From NCBI RefSeq assembly GCF_016862895.1, contig NZ_BONV01000018.1, forward strand, positions 1 to 64,000: DNA of 64,000 bases, in the 5' to 3' direction. Shown in pieces: positions 7,641 through 16,193 of the stretch. Source of the stretch: Planotetraspora kaengkrachanensis (GTDB lineage: Bacteria; Actinomycetota; Actinomycetes; Streptosporangiales; Streptosporangiaceae). Position 1 is the stretch's first letter. Every line of letters starts with the position of its first letter. The position numbers and the translations under genes are program-made. Under the pieces are notes generated by a model. The model did not search any database and was not told the DNA's origin. It was given only the letters and a program-made list of their open reading frames with translations.

Positions 7641-8825
7641 GTGATCGTCGTGAGATTTCGCGACATTCCCCCACCGGCTCAGCACGCCTTCATGCGCCTG
7701 AACGGATGGGAGTTGCTCTATCTCGTCGCCTTCCTGACCGCCCTCTTCTTCGTGCTCTCCGACGACGCGCTCGGTACGGCCCAGCGGACGGCCGGAACCG
7801 TTCTGCTCGTCGCATGCCTCGCGGCGTACGTGCGCCTCGGACGGCGGGCCGTCGGCGTGGGGTACCGGTCGTGGGAGGGCAGGACCTACGTCGTCCTGCT
7901 GATCGTGCTGTTCACCCCGGTGGCCATCATGTCGCCGTACACGAGGTTCGTCCTTTTCGCCTTGTGTTCGCAGTGTTACATGATGATCCCGAAGAACCAG
8001 GCGCGGATCGCAGTGATCATCTTCAATGTGGCCCCGGGACTGAAGTTCCTCTTCGTCCCGCCCTCGCGGGACGAGCTGACGGCGTTCCTGGGGGTGACGC
8101 TCATCGTCCTCGCCTTCGCGCTGACCTTCGGCCCCTGGATCGTCGACATCATCGGCCAGAGCCGGGAGCGGGCCTCGCTCATCCGGGAACTGGAGGCCAG
8201 GCGCGCCGAGGTGGACAGGCTGTCGGCGGAGCGCGGGGCCCTGGCCGAGCGCGAACGGCTGGCGGGGGAGATCCACGACACCCTCGCCCAAGGGTTCACC
8301 AGCATCATCATGCTGCTGCAGCAGCCCGACTCCCGGCGGATCGAGCTGGCCGTACAGACCGCGCGTGAGAACCTGGCCGAGGCGCGCGCGCTGATCACCG
8401 AGCTGGGCCCGGCGCCGCTGTCGAGCGCCACCCTCGCCGAGGCGCTCGCGCGGATCACCGCACAGTTCGGTGAGGAGCTTTCCGTGTCCGTCGCCTTCGA
8501 GGTCCGGGGCGAGTCCAGGGCGACCCCCACCAAGGTCGACGTCGTCCTGCTGCGCGCGGCGCAGGAGGCACTGGCCAACGTGCGCAAGCACGCCCGGGCC
8601 GGCGCCGTCACGGTGACGCTCGAATACACACCGGAGACGGCCGTGCTGACCCTCCGCGACGACGGCGTCGGCCTGGATCCCTCCACCGCCGAGGGATACG
8701 GCCTGCGCGGCATGCGCGCCCGGGTCGAGCAGGTGGGCGGTGCCCTCACACTGACCAGTCCGCCGGAGGGGGGCACGGTCCTTTCCGCCGTCGTCCCCAC
8801 GGACCGGCTCGAGCAGGGAGCGTGA
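7641..8825 (+). CDS. Two-component sensor histidine kinase, NarL/DesK type
   Basis: About 394 residues from the preferred GTG at 7641, which has GGGAAGG at good spacing; an in-frame ATG at 7599 lacks a ribosome site. Six hydrophobic segments fill the first 170 residues, followed by a coiled coil (REL...RRAEVDRLSAERGALAERERLA split here), the phospho-acceptor His in AGEIHDTLAQG, and the HATPase domain with N-box QEALANVRKHARA and G-box YGLRGMRARVEQVGG. It overlaps the response regulator by 4 nt (GTGA). Located behind an ABC-2 exporter, it probably senses an envelope signal controlling that exporter. Confidence 0.92.
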   Translation: MIVVRFRDIPPPAQHAFMRLNGWELLYLVAFLTALFFVLSDDALGTAQRTAGTVLLVACLAAYVRLGRRAVGVGYRSWEGRTYVVLLIVLFTPVAIMSPYTRFVLFALCSQCYMMIPKNQARIAVIIFNVAPGLKFLFVPPSRDELTAFLGVTLIVLAFALTFGPWIVDIIGQSRERASLIRELEARRAEVDRLSAERGALAERERLAGEIHDTLAQGFTSIIMLLQQPDSRRIELAVQTARENLAEARALITELGPAPLSSATLAEALARITAQFGEELSVSVAFEVRGESRATPTKVDVVLLRAAQEALANVRKHARAGAVTVTLEYTPETAVLTLRDDGVGLDPSTAEGYGLRGMRARVEQVGGALTLTSPPEGGTVLSAVVPTDRLEQGA

Positions 8826-9466
8826 CGGTGCTACGACTGATGATCGTCGACGACCATCCCGTGGTCCGCGAGGGCCTGCGGGGAATGCTGGAGGCCGACC
8901 CCGGGGTCACCGTCGTGGGGGAGGCGTCGTCGGGGGACGAGGCGGTGGTGCGCGCCGCGGAGCTGCGCCCCGACGTGATCCTGATGGACCTGCGCATGCC
9001 GAACGGGGACGGGGTGAGCGCGACCGCGGGCATCCTCGCCGCCCGGCCGGAGAGCAGGGTGATCGTGCTGACCACCTACGAGACCGACCAGGACATCGTC
9101 CGGGCGGTCGAGGCCGGAGCCACCGGATACCTGCTGAAGGACACCTCCCGAGGCGACCTGCTGGCCGCGATCTTCTCCGCGGCGCGCGGCGAGACCGTGC
9201 TGTCGCCGGCCGTGGCGACCCGGCTGGTCACCCGGATGAGGGCGCCCGCGGCCGAGTCGCTGTCGCCGCGCGAGGCCGAGGTGCTCTCGCTGGTGGCCGA
9301 GGGGCTGACCAACGCGGAGATCGGAAAGACGCTGTTCATCAGCGAAGCCACGGTCAAGACCCATCTGCTGCGGGCGTTCGGCAAGCTCGGCGTGTCCGAC
9401 CGCACCGCCGCCGTCACCGCGGCCCTCGACCGGGGGTTCATCAGCCGGCAGAACCGGTCTTCGTGA
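8822..9466 (+). CDS. NarL/FixJ-type response regulator
   Basis: A 214-residue regulator starting with GTG inside the kinase stop. Receiver domain residues 1-120 with the acidic pair at 10-11, phospho-acceptor Asp56 (VILMDLRMP) and the conserved Thr and Lys (VLTTYE, LLKDTSR). LuxR-type helix-turn-helix at about 148-205 (LSPREAEVLSLVAEGLTNAEI). Coupled to the preceding kinase; the four genes from 5864 to 9466 look like an exporter with its own two-component control. Confidence 0.94.
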   Translation: MTVLRLMIVDDHPVVREGLRGMLEADPGVTVVGEASSGDEAVVRAAELRPDVILMDLRMPNGDGVSATAGILAARPESRVIVLTTYETDQDIVRAVEAGATGYLLKDTSRGDLLAAIFSAARGETVLSPAVATRLVTRMRAPAAESLSPREAEVLSLVAEGLTNAEIGKTLFISEATVKTHLLRAFGKLGVSDRTAAVTAALDRGFISRQNRSS

Positions 9467-9511
9467 CTCCGGGATACGAACACGGCACCGGCCGCCGGGG
9501 CCGTCCGTCCG

Positions 9512-10171
9512 TCACCACGTGCCGGCGTCACCCGGGAAGTCGATCCGCATGACCACCCGCCGGGTGGTGGGGCGGCCGACCTCCTTGAACCCGGCCTCCT
9601 CGAAGACCTGGCGGGCGCCCACGTGCATTTCACCCCAGGTGATGACCTTTCCCGGCGGAGCGGTCATCGGATAGGCCTCGATCGCCCTGGCCCCCCGCTC
9701 GCGGGCGAAGTCGATCGCGGCCCGGGCGAGAGGATAGGTGAGGCCGCGGCCGCGGTGTCCCTTCCTGACCACGAAGCAGGTCACCGCCCAGACTCCGTCG
9801 TCGTCCTTGTCCTCGTCCCTGCCGGTCCACGGAACGCGACTGGTGCGCAACTTGGGGTACGCCGTGCGGGGCTCGACCGCGACCCACCCGGCGGGTTCGT
9901 CGCCGACGTAGGCCACGAGCCCGCTGGTGGCCGGCGCGTCCGGGTCGCCGCAGGCGGTCTGCGCCCGGAGCATCGCGGTCCGCTCCTCCTGCGTGGAGTC
10001 GCGCCATATCCAGCCGGCGACCTTGAACCGCTGGCACTGGCATCGGCCCGCGTCCGTGGTGCCGAAGATCGCGGCGATGTCCTCCCACGACGCCTCGTTG
10101 GCGGGGACGACGGTCAGCCGCTCGGCCGGGATCGGTGACGGCTCGTCGGCTGTGATGTCCAGGTCGGTCAT
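9512..10171 (-). CDS. GNAT-family N-acetyltransferase
   Basis: A roughly 219-residue acetyltransferase. The acetyl-CoA binding loop is RKGHRGRGLTYPLARAA, followed by the helix and strand ARERGARAIEAYPM. An unusual CQCQRFK stretch near residue 45 gives two closely spaced cysteines, a feature of a GNAT subgroup common in actinomycetes. Starts at 10171 or 10180 are both possible and neither has a clear ribosome site, which may mean a leaderless transcript. It is divergent from the WYL regulator. The substrate is unknown. Confidence 0.85.
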   Translation of the reverse strand: MTDLDITADEPSPIPAERLTVVPANEASWEDIAAIFGTTDAGRCQCQRFKVAGWIWRDSTQEERTAMLRAQTACGDPDAPATSGLVAYVGDEPAGWVAVEPRTAYPKLRTSRVPWTGRDEDKDDDGVWAVTCFVVRKGHRGRGLTYPLARAAIDFARERGARAIEAYPMTAPPGKVITWGEMHVGARQVFEEAGFKEVGRPTTRRVVMRIDFPGDAGTW

Positions 10172-10227
10172 GGTCCGCATGTTAGGTTCCGTTCCGGATG
10201 TTCTGCTTCCGGAATGCGAGGGATGCC

Positions 10228-11193
10228 GTGAACTCCGACACGAGCCCCACGGCACGGGCGCTCCTGGCCCTGGAGCTGGTCCAGGGCAGCCCGGGCATCA
10301 CCGCGGACCGGCTGGCCGACAAGCTCGGCGTCTCGGAGCGGGCCACCCGGAGGTACGTGGGCATCCTCCGTGAGGCCGGCATCCCGATCGAGTCCGTCCG
10401 CGGGCCCTACGGCGGTTACCGCGTGGGTCGTGGGCTACGGCTTCCTCCCCTGATGTTCAGTGCCGTCGAGGCCCTCGGCCTGGTCATGGCCGTGCTCGAC
10501 GGCCACCACGACCCGCGCGATCCCACCGATCCCGTGGGCAGCGCCCTCGGCAAGCTCGTGCGGGCGCTCCCCGAGCCGGTGGCCGCCCAGGCCGAGGCCG
10601 TACGCCGGGCCACGGCGCCCGCGCCCGACCGCGCCGCGGCCCGGCCGGATCCCGAGACCACGACCACCCTCGTGCAGGCCTGCTCGAACCGGCGACGGGT
10701 CCGCCTCGGCTACCGCTCAGAGGCAGGGTCGGAGTGGTCCGGCGAGGTCGACCCGTGGGCGGTCGTGGTCCGTCACGGCCGGTGGTACCTGCTGTGCTGG
10801 TCCCACACCGCCGACGCCCGCCGGGCCTACCGGATCGATCGGGTCCGCGAGGTGGAGGTGCTCGACGAGGCCTTCAGCCCGCCCGCCGACCTCGATCCGA
10901 TCGCCACGCTGGAGGAGCACCTCGCCGTCGGGTGGGAGTACGAGGCCGAGGTCGTCATCGACGCACCCGTCGACGTCCTCACGCGGTGCCTCCCCCGCGC
11001 CCTCGGACGGCTGGAGCCGCTCGATGCCGTGAGCACCCGCCTGGTCGGCAGCACCGGCAACCCGTGGTGGTACGCCCAGCAACTCGCGGCGATCCCGGCG
11101 TCCTACCGGATCGTGGGAGGTCCCGAGCTCCGAGAGACGGCACGCGTCGTCGCGCAGCGGCTGATGACGGCGAGCGAGAACGCGAGCTCCTGA
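10228..11193 (+). CDS. WYL-domain (YafY/DeoR-like) transcriptional regulator
   Basis: About 321 residues from GTG 10228, which has GCGAGGG upstream; an in-frame ATG at 10198 is an alternative. The N-terminal helix-turn-helix (ITADRLADKLGVSERATRRYVGIL) is followed by the WYL domain with RWYLLCW near residue 190 and a C-terminal WCX extension. WYL regulators bind nucleic-acid or nucleotide-like ligands. The intergenic region with the divergent GNAT gene carries two ttccgga boxes (about 10191-10214), possible binding sites. Confidence 0.9.
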   Translation: MNSDTSPTARALLALELVQGSPGITADRLADKLGVSERATRRYVGILREAGIPIESVRGPYGGYRVGRGLRLPPLMFSAVEALGLVMAVLDGHHDPRDPTDPVGSALGKLVRALPEPVAAQAEAVRRATAPAPDRAAARPDPETTTTLVQACSNRRRVRLGYRSEAGSEWSGEVDPWAVVVRHGRWYLLCWSHTADARRAYRIDRVREVEVLDEAFSPPADLDPIATLEEHLAVGWEYEAEVVIDAPVDVLTRCLPRALGRLEPLDAVSTRLVGSTGNPWWYAQQLAAIPASYRIVGGPELRETARVVAQRLMTASENASS

Positions 11194-11303
11194 CCTCGTA
11201 CGCGTCTACAGGCTCAGCTGGACCATACGGAGCAATATGGAGGTTGTCGGACCGTCAGCATGGAAGAACATGTGCATGATCACGAAAAGCGAAAGCGCAG
11301 GTC

Positions 11304-11696
11304 ATGGATGACAACGCCGAATCCGTGCATGATCACGGCAGGAGCCCGGAACAGGCGGCCGTGCGAGCTCTCCTTGACGCCGACCGCGAGCGGACCCTGG
11401 CGCGGATCGAATCGCTGACCCGCGACTGGGAGGCCATCGTCCAGTCGTCCCAACTGGTGGCCACCGACGACGAGCACGACCCGGAGGGGTCGACCACCGC
11501 CTTCGAGCGCGCCCATGTCCAGTCCCTGCTCGACCAGGGAAAAAGCCACCTCGCCGCGCTGGACGCGGCTCTGGATCGGCTCCGCGAAGGAACGTACGGA
11601 GTGTGCGAGGGATGTGGACGCCCCATCGCCGCCGAACGCCTGAAGGTCCGCCCGGCGGCGACGACCTGCATCGACTGCGCCGCCACCCGGCGCTGA
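11304..11696 (+). CDS. TraR/DksA-type C4 zinc-finger protein
   Basis: A 130-residue protein. Residues about 15-85 are predicted helical coiled coil, followed by a C4 zinc finger CEGC ... CIDC with a 17-residue loop near residues 100-124. DksA/TraR proteins insert the coiled coil into the RNA polymerase secondary channel. The tip acidic pair of classical DksA is not evident here, so a polymerase role is only inferred from the fold. Similar small proteins are frequent in actinomycetes. A 13-bp direct repeat (gtgcatgatcacg) occurs at 11272-11284 upstream and again inside the coding start at 11325-11337. Confidence 0.85.
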   Translation: MDDNAESVHDHGRSPEQAAVRALLDADRERTLARIESLTRDWEAIVQSSQLVATDDEHDPEGSTTAFERAHVQSLLDQGKSHLAALDAALDRLREGTYGVCEGCGRPIAAERLKVRPAATTCIDCAATRR

Positions 11697-11743
11697 CGAC
11701 GGCGCGCCTTCGACTCCCCACCATTCATTCACCTGGAGCCCTG

Positions 11744-11977
11744 ATGCATGACTTCCCGCCCCCGGGCAAGGACGGCGACGCCCTTCTGTTCAGCGAGGTC
11801 ACCTACGCTGGTACGGCGAGACCGGATGGACATGAGAGCCCCAATCGCTACGACCTGGGCTTGTTCTTCACTCGGGGTCCTCGGCGAAGGCCGACATCTC
11901 GGCGGCCGACCAGTCCAGCCTGCCGCTGCGCAGATCGTCCACCACCGACCGAAGCCACTCCAGTTCAGCCGTCATGA
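11744..11977 (+). CDS. Possible truncated ORF converging on padR (tentative)
   Basis: An ATG at 11744 has CTGGAG upstream and opens a 77-codon frame. The first 45 residues (MHDFPPPGKDGDALLFSEVT and onward) look like ordinary protein, but the rest is Pro/Arg-rich and antiparallel to the 3' end of the PadR gene, as expected for run-through into an unrelated frame. It could be the 5' remnant of a gene truncated at about 11870. No family recognised. Confidence 0.25.
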   Translation: MHDFPPPGKDGDALLFSEVTYAGTARPDGHESPNRYDLGLFFTRGPRRRPTSRRPTSPACRCADRPPPTEATPVQPS

Positions 11978-12470
11978 CGACGCGCAGATACTCGGCTTCG
12001 AGCATGGCGATACGGGGGAGGCCCTGCCCGGCCTCGGCGCTGAGCTCGGCGTCCAGCGTGGCCGACGCCTCCTCGAGCGTTCTCACGCGCCGCTCGAGGG
12101 CGTCGCCTATCTCCGGCGGCGTGAGCATCAGCAGGTGGGACAGCGCCGCGGGGAACTCGGGGAACTCCTCCTTGGGCGTCGCCAGCATGTCAACCAGCCA
12201 TTCGCGGGCCACGGTGCGTCCCGTTTCGGTGATCCCGTACACCGTCCTCTCCGGATACGCCTGATCTCGCTCCGTCTCCCGCACCTTGACCAGGCCGGTC
12301 GCGGTGAGGCGGTCGATCGTCCGGTAGAGGCTCGTCCGCTGGCCCACGTTGACCACCTTGTCCTTGCCCCATTGCTTGATCAGCCGCTGGATGCCGTACG
12401 GATGCAGCGGTTTGTACTGCAACAGGGCCAGGACGGTCAGTGCGAGCGGTGAACTACGAGGAGTGGTCAT
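11868..12470 (-). CDS. PadR-family transcriptional regulator
   Basis: A 200-residue PadR protein: winged helix in residues 5-90 (LTVLALLQYKPLHPYGIQRLI, wing around ERTVYGITETG split here from the recognition helix) and a C-terminal helical dimerisation domain. PadR repressors respond to phenolic or drug-like ligands. Divergent from the alpha/beta hydrolase gene, with two palindromic boxes in the gap (12480-12528). The same box occurs upstream of the gene at 16194, suggesting a small regulon. Confidence 0.92.
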   Translation of the reverse strand: MTTPRSSPLALTVLALLQYKPLHPYGIQRLIKQWGKDKVVNVGQRTSLYRTIDRLTATGLVKVRETERDQAYPERTVYGITETGRTVAREWLVDMLATPKEEFPEFPAALSHLLMLTPPEIGDALERRVRTLEEASATLDAELSAEAGQGLPRIAMLEAEYLRVVMTAELEWLRSVVDDLRSGRLDWSAAEMSAFAEDPE

Positions 12471-12479
12471 GGCTCGATA

Positions 12480-12528
12480 CTAGCGTCAGTGCCACTAGTT
12501 GACTAACCAATAGTGTCAGTGACACTAT
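12480..12528. promoter_or_regulatory. Double palindromic PadR operator
   Basis: A perfect palindrome with 9-bp arms around one central base (atagtgtca g tgacactat) spans 12510-12528; a degenerate second copy (ctagcgtca g tgccactag) spans 12480-12498, 30 bp apart centre to centre. Placement between divergent padR and the hydrolase gene indicates control of both. The core tagtg-N7-cacta also occurs at 16170-16186. Confidence 0.82.
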
Positions 12529-12567
12529 CTAGGTGTCGGCTAACAGTGACTGCGAAGGGTGCAGGCG

Positions 12568-13476
12568 ATGACCACTCACGAACAGCTTCAGACAGCGGAA
12601 CCGGCCACGAATTTCGTCACCTCCGCTGACGGCACCCGCATCGCGTATCTCTCCGTCGGGCACGGCCCGGGCATCGTGCTGCTGCACGGCTCCATGGAGA
12701 CGGCCGGAGATCACCTGGCCATGGCCGCGGCGTTGGCCGACTCGTTCACCGTCCACCTGCCCGACCGTCGCGGTCGCGGGCAGAGCGGGCCGTACGGCGA
12801 CGACTACAGCGTGCGGAAGGAAGTGGACGACCTCGAGGCGGTGCTGAACGAGACGGGCGCCCACTTCGTCTTCGGCGTGAGCGCGAGCGGCGTCGCCGTG
12901 CTCGAGGCGGCACGCGTTCTGCCGGCGATCCACAAGGTCGTCGTCTACGAGCCGGCGCTGCTGCTGGAGGACGTGCCCCAGTTGACCGGATGGGTCGACC
13001 GCTTCGATCGGGAGATGGCCGACGGCAGGGTGGAGGCCGCGCTGGTGACGAGCATGCTCGGACTTCGGCTCGGTCCTCCGATCATGAACGTCACGCCGCG
13101 CAGGTTCCTGACCTGGGTGACCGGCCTGCTGCTGAAGAGCGAGGCCAAGAACGCGAAGCCGGGTGAGGCGACCATGCGGACGCTCGCCCCGACTCTGCAC
13201 TACGAAGGCGTGCTGCTCGCCGAGATGGCCGACGATGCGGACAGGTTCGCCGACATCCGGGCCGAGGTGCTCCTGCTCGGCGGAAGCAAGGGGCTGCCCT
13301 TCCTCAAGCCCGCGCTGTCCCGCCTGGAGAAGATCATTCCTCACGTCGAACGGGTCGAGTTCCCCGGGCTCACGCACGAAGCGCCGGGAGATGTCAGCAA
13401 GCGGAACACCGGGGGCCGTCCGGAGGTCGTGGCGGCCGAGCTGAGGCGCTTCTTCACCTCGGCGGCCAAGGGCTGA
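12568..13476 (+). CDS. Alpha/beta hydrolase
   Basis: A 302-residue alpha/beta-hydrolase-fold protein. The oxyanion region GIVLLHGSME is near residue 35, the nucleophile elbow GVSASG near 105 with Ser as nucleophile, and a C-terminal His in FPGLTHEAPG. The cap region differs from well-known esterases, so the substrate is unknown. The start at 12568 follows GAAGGG; a GTG at 12559 is in frame. Likely regulated by the divergent PadR through the 12480-12528 operator. A strong hairpin follows the stop. Confidence 0.9.
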   Translation: MTTHEQLQTAEPATNFVTSADGTRIAYLSVGHGPGIVLLHGSMETAGDHLAMAAALADSFTVHLPDRRGRGQSGPYGDDYSVRKEVDDLEAVLNETGAHFVFGVSASGVAVLEAARVLPAIHKVVVYEPALLLEDVPQLTGWVDRFDREMADGRVEAALVTSMLGLRLGPPIMNVTPRRFLTWVTGLLLKSEAKNAKPGEATMRTLAPTLHYEGVLLAEMADDADRFADIRAEVLLLGGSKGLPFLKPALSRLEKIIPHVERVEFPGLTHEAPGDVSKRNTGGRPEVVAAELRRFFTSAAKG

Positions 13477-13527
13477 GGGGTGGGCTGAGGGGTGGCGGCC
13501 CGGCCGCGTGATCTCCCGAGTGCGCGA

Positions 13528-13559
13528 ACGCCCCGTTTCTCCACTGAGAAACGGGGCGT
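13528..13559. terminator. Strong hairpin terminator
   Basis: Perfect 14-bp arms (13528-13541 and 13546-13559) with a 4-nt loop lie between the convergent hydrolase and membrane-protein genes. There is no U-tract on the plus strand, so it is probably a bidirectional hairpin terminator. Confidence 0.8.
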
Positions 13560-13577
13560 CCTGCCTGGTTGAGCCGG

Positions 13578-14009
13578 TCAGCGCACCTTGGGGAAGGCGC
13601 CGCGCAGGCTGGATCCGTTGACGATGAAAGCGGTCGGAGCAAGGACGAGGGCACCTGCGATCTGCATCGCGACGAACCACGGCGGGAGGGCGCCGGGGAT
13701 CAAGTCGATGGCGATGATCGCGATCGGCGCGACGACCGAGATTATGCGCACGCGCAGAAAGGCCGATCGTGATCCCCGTGCGGCGAGGCCGGTCAGCCAG
13801 TAGGTCACCACGGCGCTCGCGAGCATTCCGCCTGTTCGGCCCCACATGAACGAAGTCAGCTCTCTCCCGGCGACCGAGAGAACGACGTCCACGATGAGGA
13901 CGGCGAAGCTGAGCGCGCCGTATACCGCGACGAGGGTCTTCACCGTGCCGAAGCCTCGTTCGGTGCGCGAGTGGGTGGCCGCGGTCGTGGCGTGGACGGT
14001 GGTTTCCAT
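13578..14009 (-). CDS. Four-helix membrane protein, unknown function
   Basis: A 143-residue protein with about four hydrophobic segments (near residues 25-47, 54-76, 86-105 and 107-130) and no soluble domain. The ATG at 14009 is preceded by GAGGGAG. It is divergent from the histidine kinase at 14234 and may be a small membrane partner of that system, but no family is recognised. Confidence 0.72.
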   Translation of the reverse strand: METTVHATTAATHSRTERGFGTVKTLVAVYGALSFAVLIVDVVLSVAGRELTSFMWGRTGGMLASAVVTYWLTGLAARGSRSAFLRVRIISVVAPIAIIAIDLIPGALPPWFVAMQIAGALVLAPTAFIVNGSSLRGAFPKVR

Positions 14010-14233
14010 GGCTCTTGCTCCCTCGTACGTCTGATGTGATCTCGACGTTAGAAAGCGCACAGATCGCGCGGTATGGGCCTGGACGTACGAGCGGGTGGGG
14101 CTGGACCCACTTCGAAGTCTTTACGGGGGACATCGAGCTCTGCCCGGTGCACAGTGGAACCCGCCAAGACATATCGCCCAGATCAATGCATTGCGTGCGC
14201 CTGGTCCGGGTCGTGAAGTGAGAAGGAAGAGTC

Positions 14234-15496
14234 ATGCGAAAACTGGCGTCGTGGGCGGCGAGCGCGTGGGTCGGGTTCGGGCGGGCCTGCGTTGTGACGG
14301 CCGTCAGCATGCTGGTCCCGGCCGTGTGGGCCGCCGCCGTGGCACTGTGGATCTGGTGGGGCGCGAACCCGTGGTCGTGGATCGCGCCGTTCGTCTGGGC
14401 GTGCATCGGCACGTTCGCCCTGTCCCGCCCGGTGTGCCGGATGGTCCGCTCCCTCGTCGCGAAGTGGACGGGCACCGTCATCCCCGCCGGATATCGGCAG
14501 GCCGAGCCGGTGACACAGCTGTCCACCGGGTACTGGTGGAACGGCTTCAGCTACGAGCGCACCCGCCGCGACGCCCTCATGGACCAGAGAATGCGGATCC
14601 GGTGGAAGGATCCCGCCGTCTGGCGTGATCTGCGGTTCGCGGTGATCGCACCGATCACCATGGGCGTGACCGCGGCCATCCCGCCGGCGGGCGTCGCGGC
14701 GGCGGTTCTCGCACTCACTCAGCCGGCGTTCTCCGTGCGCCTTGTCGGGCTGCTCGGCCTGGTCGTGGCCGTCGCCGGCGCGCCGTACGCCTGGAGGGTC
14801 GTCGAGCCGGTGGCCGTCCGGTTCCTGCGCGCCTCGGCCGAGATGGCGCTGGCGGACCGGGTGGACGAGCTGACGGCCCAGCGCGCGGACACGACGGTCG
14901 CGCAGGCCGCCGAGATCCGCCGGATCGAGCGGGACCTGCACGACGGCGCGCAGGCACGGCTGGTCGCGCTGGGGCTCTCGTTGGCCACGGTGGAGAAGCT
15001 GATGGAGTCCGACCCCGACCAGGCCAAGGCGCTGCTGCGGGACGCGCGAGCGGGCGCCGCCACGTCACTGACCGAGCTCCGCGACCTGGTCAGGGGAATC
15101 AACCCGCCGGTGCTGACCGAGCGAGGGCTCGTCGACGCCGTACGCGCTCTCGCCCTGGACAGCCCGCTCGAAGCCGCTGTCAGCGCCGACGTTCAGCTAC
15201 GCCTGGACCCGCCGATCGAGTCCGCCGTGTACTTCGGAGTCGCCGAACTGATGACCAATGCGGTCAAGCACGCCCACGCGGCCCGGGCGCGGATCTCCAT
15301 CGCCCAGGACAGGGATGGCACCGGCATCGTCGTCGACGTCGAAGACGACGGCCGGGGCGGGGCCGGCGTGCGAGACGGCGGTGGACTCGCGGGGCTACGC
15401 CGTCGCCTGGCGGTCTTCGACGGCACCGTGGAGATCACCAGTCCGGTGGGCGGCCCGACGCAGGTGAGGATGGTGATCCCGTGCGCATCGTTGTAG
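14234..15496 (+). CDS. Two-component sensor histidine kinase
   Basis: A 420-residue kinase with two hydrophobic pairs (about 18-62 and 140-190), then the HisKA_3 region with IERDLHDGAQARLVALG and an HATPase domain (N-box VAELMTNAVKHAHA, G-box GGGLAGLRRRLAVFDG). The sequence between the membrane pairs carries a WWNGFSYERTRRDALMDQR loop of sensor type. GAGAAGGA precedes the ATG. It overlaps the response regulator by 16 nt, indicating translational coupling. The ligand is unknown. Confidence 0.93.
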   Translation: MRKLASWAASAWVGFGRACVVTAVSMLVPAVWAAAVALWIWWGANPWSWIAPFVWACIGTFALSRPVCRMVRSLVAKWTGTVIPAGYRQAEPVTQLSTGYWWNGFSYERTRRDALMDQRMRIRWKDPAVWRDLRFAVIAPITMGVTAAIPPAGVAAAVLALTQPAFSVRLVGLLGLVVAVAGAPYAWRVVEPVAVRFLRASAEMALADRVDELTAQRADTTVAQAAEIRRIERDLHDGAQARLVALGLSLATVEKLMESDPDQAKALLRDARAGAATSLTELRDLVRGINPPVLTERGLVDAVRALALDSPLEAAVSADVQLRLDPPIESAVYFGVAELMTNAVKHAHAARARISIAQDRDGTGIVVDVEDDGRGGAGVRDGGGLAGLRRRLAVFDGTVEITSPVGGPTQVRMVIPCASL

Positions 15497-16128
15497 CCGA
15501 AGACCTCTACCTCCTGCGTGACGGGATGGTCCGCCTCATCGAGGCGTACGGGCACCAGGTGGTGGCGACGGCGACCACCGGGCCGGAGACGCTCGACGCG
15601 TTGCTGACATGGCGGCCGGATGTGTCCGTCGTCGACGTCCGCATGCCGCCGACCCAGTCGGACGAGGGCCTGCGAGCGGCGCTGGCCGCCCGCGGACAGG
15701 TGCCCGGAATGCCGATCCTGATCCTTTCTCAGCACGTCGAACAGCTGTATGCCCGTGAGCTCCTGGCCGACGGCGCCGGCGGGATCGGCTATTTCCTCAA
15801 AGAGAGCGTGTTCGACGCCGACCAGTTCATCGACGCCCTGGAACGCGTCGCCGCCGGCGGGACCGCCATGGACCCCGCCGTCATCGCCAAACTGCTGTCC
15901 AGCGGGTCCTCGAACCGCCGACTCGGACGGCTCACAGAACGCGAACACTCCGTGCTCGGCCTCATGGCCGAGGGAATGTCCAATCAGGCCATCGGCCGGC
16001 GCCTCTTCCTCAGTGAAAGCGCCGTCAGCAAGTACACGACCTCGATGTTCGGCAAGCTCGGCATCACCGACGACGACGACAGCAATCGTCGCGTCCTCGC
16101 CGTCCTCGCCTATCTGAACGAGCCCTGA
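15481..16128 (+). CDS. LuxR-type response regulator
   Basis: A 215-residue regulator starting at GTG 15481 inside the kinase gene. Receiver domain with phospho-acceptor Asp52 (VSVVDVRMPP) and the Lys in YFLKESVFD; LuxR helix-turn-helix at about 150-205 (LTEREHSVLGLMAEGMSNQAI). The family normally has a SEATVK-like recognition helix; here it is SESAVSKYTTSMF, a common variant. Partner of the preceding kinase. Confidence 0.93.
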   Translation: MRIVVAEDLYLLRDGMVRLIEAYGHQVVATATTGPETLDALLTWRPDVSVVDVRMPPTQSDEGLRAALAARGQVPGMPILILSQHVEQLYARELLADGAGGIGYFLKESVFDADQFIDALERVAAGGTAMDPAVIAKLLSSGSSNRRLGRLTEREHSVLGLMAEGMSNQAIGRRLFLSESAVSKYTTSMFGKLGITDDDDSNRRVLAVLAYLNEP

Positions 16129-16169
16129 CGTGCTCGCACTGGTTTCCTTGAAAGTAGTTGCATAGACAC

Positions 16170-16186
16170 TAGTGCGTGTGGCACTA
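16170..16186. promoter_or_regulatory. PadR-type operator half-site pair
   Basis: tagtgcgtgtggcacta has the same tagtg-N7-cacta outline as the palindrome at 12511-12527 next to padR, and lies 8 bp before the start of the following gene. Binding here would block transcription of that gene (inference). Confidence 0.6.
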
Positions 16187-16193
16187 TTCAGTC

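Noticed and set aside
7407-8591. 394-codon minus-strand frame
   Set aside because: Antisense to the permease and kinase genes, which have clear domains; the frame has none.
12529-14526. 665-codon open frame on the minus strand
   Set aside because: It lies opposite the hydrolase and the second histidine kinase, has an Arg/His/Pro-rich composition without any domain, and would need to run through a strong terminator at 13528-13559. Long antisense frames are common at this GC content.
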